A stretch of DNA of 64,000 nucleotides from Antitrichia curtipendula (Eukaryota; Streptophyta; Bryopsida; Hypnales; Leucodontaceae): the NCBI GenBank assembly GCA_951230915.1, contig OX579638.1:29034696-29098695 (forward strand), given 5' to 3'. The notes beneath the pieces are model-generated. The model saw only the letters and a list, made by a program, of their open reading frames with translations, was not told where the DNA came from and did no database searches. Shown piece by piece: positions 59,527-64,000 of the stretch (within the stretch, counting starts at the first letter, position 1; each line of letters opens with the position of its first letter). The position numbers and the translations under genes were made by a program.

Positions 59527-59979
59527 GTCAAATGCAAATATCAATTTATCAATAAACTGCAGCTCAAGTTCCTTCCACTTCTGAATTTCCACAGCGGACT
59601 TTTCATTTTCCCACTGAGAAACAGTTAAATTTCTCAGCAATAAATTTAATAATTCCTCAGGCTTGTGGAAAGGCTTACTTCAACAAAGCAGTCATGAAAC
59701 GCTATCCTGCACATGAATTGCAATGAACTTGCTTCAGGAAATTTCAAGAGAAGAAATCAGATTCCATAGTCATAATTGTGGTCCCCAAGACTCTTAGTTC
59801 TCTGTCTTCAGAGGAGGCCCAATTTTCTGTGTCATAGAACTTATAGCAGTGCTCACATGGATTAGTTCAATCAAAAATTTCCGGCTGTGTAGGTTTTATA
59901 CTGTACAAGCTCCAAATCTAACCAACGGAAAAAAAACAATGCGTATGCGTTTCACGAATTTTCTTACCACAAGAAAAGA
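59527..59979. other. Spacer downstream of the peroxidase-like relic
   Basis: No feature is recognised. Confidence 0.4.
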
Positions 59980-60237
59980 CTAGATTGGAAAACAGAATGT
60001 CGGTACAGATTGACAGTAAAAACGAGTCCTGTGGTGTGCAAATCTCATCAAGGCAGGAGCAAGGCCAGGATCAGCAGCAATTCTGGGTGCCCCGTAAGAT
60101 TTTGAAACTTCGCAGTAGCAAAACCGCCAAAAACAGGGGCAAATCCCGTTGTAGTAAATGAGGCTGAGATCACTGCCTGGCGTGGCGCCATTCACCAGCA
60201 CCAGCCCTGTTGACAGCATGAGAAAGGCCATTGCCAT
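59980..60237 (-). pseudogene. Fragment resembling the first exon of a class III peroxidase
   Basis: An 85-codon - strand frame starts with a hydrophobic signal-peptide-like stretch (MAMAFLMLSTGLVLVNGATP). It continues LSLIYYNGICP, matching the LS..YY...CP start of mature secretory peroxidases, and then ADPGLAPALMRFAHH, resembling the ADP.LA..LLRLHFHDC segment around the distal haem His. The HFHDC core is not intact (AHHRT), and no later exons were recognised upstream or downstream. In the family these enzymes are secreted, haem-containing and Ca-binding. This looks like a decayed or truncated copy; the resemblance could be overread. Confidence 0.42.
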
Positions 60238-60467
60238 GTCCCTGTCGGCAGGATCTTACGCACATGGCGGTGAAGCTGCTGCTTGGAAGCTGTTGGCAAT
60301 TGCAACAACACCTTATCCATTGCAGTTTTCCGAACTGGAGACGTGATTGAGTCGTGGACTGACTTAGCTATCTCGTGGCAAGCTTACAGACATGAACCTT
60401 TTCAAAGAATTGAAGCCTGCAAAATAAATACCAAGTCATTCAAAGCACTTTGGTACCGCAGTACTAA

Positions 60468-60834
60468 GAGCATGCCCACCCGTCTTGTAAAATGGATGAC
60501 TTATTGCCACTGGCTTGCAAAATTGCCCCACTTGTCCTGCATAATGGATGAACTTGTTAAGAGGCCCGGCCAAAAGCCTCCGGTGGCTTGCAAAACCGGG
60601 CTCTTTTGCAAGTCAAGGGGCAACTTGCAAAATGGCTTGCAAACCGCATGAGATAAGCACCTTTTGCACTTTTCCACCAAACAAGGACTTGATCCGTAAA
60701 TGTGGACGTAGTCGATTGGGTGGCGATGGCCTCTTAAGAGGTTATGGGTGGGGCGACACATCATCCTTGGCTTGCAAATTGGATTGACCGGCTTGCAATT
60801 TGACTTGCATTTTGTAAGACGGGTGGTGATGCTC
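60468..60834. mobile_element. 367-bp TAA-flanked MITE rich in CTTGCAAA motifs
   Basis: The ends GAGCATGCCCACCCGTCTTG and AAGACGGGTGGTGATGCTC are inverted repeats. TAA flanks both sides (60465-60467 and 60835-60837), fitting a PIF/Harbinger-type 3-bp duplication. The interior contains about nine copies of CTTGCAAA or its inverse, with CCTCTTAAGAGG palindromes. Confidence 0.72.
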
Positions 60835-61070
60835 TAATACACTACACTAACTCAAACAAAATACATAGAACCATATTGTAATTGTAATGTGCGTTCTAGG
60901 GTCGCAAACAAGGAATTCTAGGCAGATCCAAATGGTCAAAAGCATTGGTTCAAATTTACAATTTCAAGAAAACTAGCTCCAAAGGTTTACATTCCCCTCT
61001 CAGAGAAAATGAAGAAACAGCATATGATTGATGACAGAAACTCATGTAACTTACGTCAATTTTGTTACAC

Positions 61071-61294
61071 CACAGGGAGTTCATATCGCGTTCCCGGTGT
61101 TAATTCCCGGTGAGTGTCAAAATTCCCACTGAACTTTAAAATTTGACACTTGTAAAAACTTTTCTATTTACAGGTATTTTGGACACATGTTGCAACTACG
61201 CAAAAGTTTTTACAGGTGTCAAATTTTAAAGTTCAGTGGGAATTTTGACACTCACCGGGAATTAACACCGGGAACGCGATATGAACTCCCTGTG
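61071..61294. mobile_element. 224-bp near-perfect foldback element
   Basis: The arms 61071-61163 and 61202-61294 are inverted copies that I read as identical except for one base (CACTTGT against CACCTGT). They are separated by a 38-bp loop. The ends are CACAGGGAGTTCATATCGCG and its inverse. CAC flanks each side (61068-61070 and 61295-61297), suggesting a 3-bp duplication. The low divergence implies recent insertion or selection for the hairpin. Confidence 0.8.
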
Positions 61295-61297
61295 CAC

Positions 61298-62740
61298 TCA
61301 AGGTGCAATTCAGAGCGCCACGAAATCCTGGACAGATCAACGAGGTCAGATTAAGCATCCATGGACTCAACATCTGTCATGCACATAGTCTTCGAACGAT
61401 CAAAAGTTGCCATGCATTTCTCCTCTGAAAAAATGAAGACATTCAAGACAATGAAGACATTTTCTGAATGCAGGGAATAACTTAAAGGAATTGCTGGAAG
61501 CGCCTGATCGATGGTTTTGCAAAGCACAAGCAGCTGGGCTCAGGATCGATGACGATGCTGAGGTCAAGAGCATTTGAGTTTCAACTCAGTATATCTCTGA
61601 AGGAGGCTACTGATCGATCGATTCACCATGCGCTTGAAACTTACAACTGATTTAGATCATTAGATGGCATTCCGTGAGTGCCACTATTCAGTTATACTTT
61701 AATCCATATGGACTTACGTGGACTGAAATCAAATTAAGCAAATCACATCATTATTTACCCTGTTCTTTGGCTTGTGCACCCCTCGCAGTATTTTAATTTG
61801 AGTAAGGTTTGAGACCGATTCATGTTCGGACAAAACTAAAGGCTTCACTTTGGGAGGCTTGACCTTGGCTAGCAAGTGACGTATTTGTCAAACTAAGGGT
61901 AGTGCCCAACTGCCCATGTTTGGACACAACATTAATTTTGGAAGCATCTGGAAATGTTAACCACCGCTAGCTGGTGCAGGACATACTGTCGTTAGAGAAA
62001 AAAACAAAGTGGACTCTCGATAGGACTGGTTGGGTGTGATAAGCGATGCTAATTCAAGAGCCCTACAAACTCTACTCAAAATATGCCCATGTCTTGTGTA
62101 AACTCATGGGAAGGACAAGGTAGGCAACATGCTATATAATAATATAATTTAGTCTTTTATCTCGCTCTTGTCAAAAGAGAGTACCTTTGTTCTCTTTAAT
62201 TATCTTGATTTTTTTCTTGATTTTTAATCCTTTGGTTGCTAATACCATGTTTATAGAGCTAGTTGCAGAGGTATTGTCCTATCTTTTGTATTAAAAAAAC
62301 TCATAATTATGGTTCTATTGTTCTTAACAAGAAAATATCAAATGTGCAAACCCGCCTCTCTTAAAATATTAATAATTATGAACCCGAAGCAACCCAATGA
62401 TTTTTAGACACCTAACATATTGCAAGCATCACACCCCAACCAAAAGTGAGCAACAATAGGGAAACAATAATAGAAGGACAAAATAAAATATATGCTTAGG
62501 ACTCTAGCTGGAGAGCTTCTTAGCAACCCTCCAAGAGTCCATTTTTTCTCTAGTGATTCTATTTTGTTAATTTTGCACAATTTCGATGTCAAATTGTGAC
62601 ATAGGCTATATGTATCATAACCATTGTATACAATTTAGGATGGGAATGGATCAATCTTCAACCACCAATTTAATGAACTAGACGTTTAGTGCAGGTGGGT
62701 TCTACATAGATATGAGTCCCCTTGGCAGCAACAATTTTCT

Positions 62741-62778
<38 letters not shown>

Positions 62779-63513
62779 TTCCTCTTTGCTGCACGTACAT
62801 TGTGTGTTAAAGAACGATTAATGTTTCTAAAAAAAGTTCCAAAGAAAAAACACGGTCCACAGGAGTTGCATGAACTGATATTTAATTACATTCATAATTG
62901 TAACACACAAAACAAGGCAACCTCCTGACCTTCCCAGATATTTCCTTTTGCGAGTGGACAAATTGTAGTGGAAAGATAATGCAAAAAACGATGCCTCCTC
63001 GAAGAGTTGATTAGTTACGTTCTTCTTCTTCGATCCTCCACGCTTTCCTTCACACTTGGTTATTGCCTTCACGTATCGATTGTCTTTTAAATTATTCCCC
63101 GAGTGTTAATTTACTGTTTGGTGAGTTAGTCCAGATATTGACAGTGTTTAATTACTGTGTCTGTTATTTGAACTGTGTCGATATGTTAGTATCAGAAAAT
63201 AAGTTTGATATCCAAAAAACTCTAGCTGGAGAGTGTGAGACGATCAATACGTAAGGCTAGTGACTCACAGAGCTGGCGATTGAAGTGTGAGAGCAGCAGC
63301 TCAACAGAGGAAAAGTTCTGAGCAAATGTGCGTGACAAGGTGCGACGTGAAGGCAAGAATTTCAATTAACTTGCACGTCAATTTCGATAAAGTGGCGTGT
63401 TCCACAACTTTAGCACTTTCAGGAGAATCGTAATTCTGTACCTGTCCGAATTTGTAGAGCTTTTGAAAATTCAACTTTCGTAGAGGGAGCCTGATCTTGG
63501 TATAACTAGCACT
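61298..63513. other. Intergenic DNA, no gene seen
   Basis: 61300-62050 is slightly GC-richer with no open frame of note. A (TA)n run lies at 62747-62775. Confidence 0.45.
62747..62775. repeat. (TA)n microsatellite
   Basis: About 29 bp of uninterrupted TA. Confidence 0.92.
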
Positions 63514-63784
63514 TTAACCCCTAAGGATGTTGCCCTCCAAATGAGCTGGCGTATGTTGTCCGTCTCTTGAATTTATTTGATCCTCTCCGCACACTGAAAA
63601 ATTCCCAAAAAATTCTCAATTGACCAGTAGTATGTTTGTGACTTGGTCTGAAATTTACAACTTGAATGGGATTCATGTGCTACTCAATTTCCCGTTTGGT
63701 ATACAACACAAGAGAGCGTATAGAAATAGCAACATCCTTATGGGATTAAGTTGAACTTATAGGAAATTTCATTTAAAAATTTAA

Positions 63785-63805
63785 ATGGCATATTCCATAT
63801 GCCAT
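63785..63805. repeat. Short palindrome
   Basis: ATGGCATAT and its inverse ATATGCCAT are separated by three bases, just before the tandem palindromic units. Confidence 0.6.
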
Positions 63806-63806
63806 T

Positions 63807-63930
63807 TTTAGACCATGCGGTCTAAATCATAAAAGTACCATCTAGGACAAGTGTACATTTCAGATTGCGCAGTCTAAACCATAAAATTATCATCTAGGAC
63901 TGGTGTAAATTTTAGATCGCGTGGTCTAAA
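63807..63930. repeat. Three tandem 52-bp units, each headed by a palindrome
   Basis: Near-palindromes TTTAGACCATGCGGTCTAAA (63807), one centred on GCGC (63859) and TTTAGATCGCGTGGTCTAAA (63911) recur at exact 52-bp spacing. Shared spacer words are CATAAAA.TA.CATCTAGGAC. The first is perfect outside its 4-bp centre. Confidence 0.7.
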
Positions 63931-64000
63931 CTGTGAAAGTACCAAAGTTGCAAAATGGTGCCATTTTAACAAAATTCCCCATGACTTATGTGTTGCAGGC

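Larger units (their letters stand above)
63518..64000 (+). mobile_element. TTAA-element left end running off the window
   Basis: TTAA (63514-63517) precedes CCCCTAAGGATGTTGCCC. The right end would lie beyond 64000, so the interior, including the tandem palindromes below, may or may not belong to it. Confidence 0.45.

Noticed and set aside
63807..63930. CRISPR-like array
   Set aside because: Three diverged units with similar spacers in plant nuclear DNA; a tandem repeat, not CRISPR.

Overview
The window is plant nuclear DNA. Two genes are split by introns with typical plant borders, and both encode land-plant families. One is a MIKC-type (MIKCc) MADS-box transcription factor on the + strand (coding 4752-9800, nine exons reconstructed by reading frame and splice sites). 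The other is a PIP2-type plasma-membrane aquaporin on the - strand (coding 22413-25397, four exons). Long AT-rich intergenic DNA full of DNA-transposon remnants, with almost no recognisable LTR retrotransposon coding sequence, suggests a large-genome seed-free vascular plant such as a fern or lycophyte. That placement is an inference from the MADS protein and repeat style, not proven.

Layout. 1-3.5 kb: repeats, including a Tourist-like MITE. 3.5-10.7 kb: MADS-box gene with a GC-rich leader. 10.7-22.4 kb: nested non-autonomous transposons and unannotated AT-rich DNA. 22.4-25.9 kb: aquaporin gene and leader. 26-64 kb: dense non-autonomous DNA transposons, one broken Tc1-like DD34E transposase (40156-41164), a relic resembling a class III peroxidase first exon (59980-60237), and several intact short inverted-repeat elements.

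The most striking feature is a repeat superfamily whose members sit between TTAA tetranucleotides and begin CCCCTAAAG or close variants. At least ten whole or nearly whole copies of about 220, 570-590, 670 and 850-950 bp are present, several nested or abutting. TTAA target duplication with termini starting CCC is the hallmark of piggyBac-type elements, which are not usually reported from land plants. No transposase for them is in the window. A second superfamily has ends starting AGGTA inside TA dinucleotides. Related empty sites within the window confirm two insertions: a 1063-bp TA-flanked element and a 191-bp CACTA-type MITE.

The two intact genes have no evident functional link. Each appears to have its own promoter. 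All exon borders are my own reading and have not been checked against transcripts.
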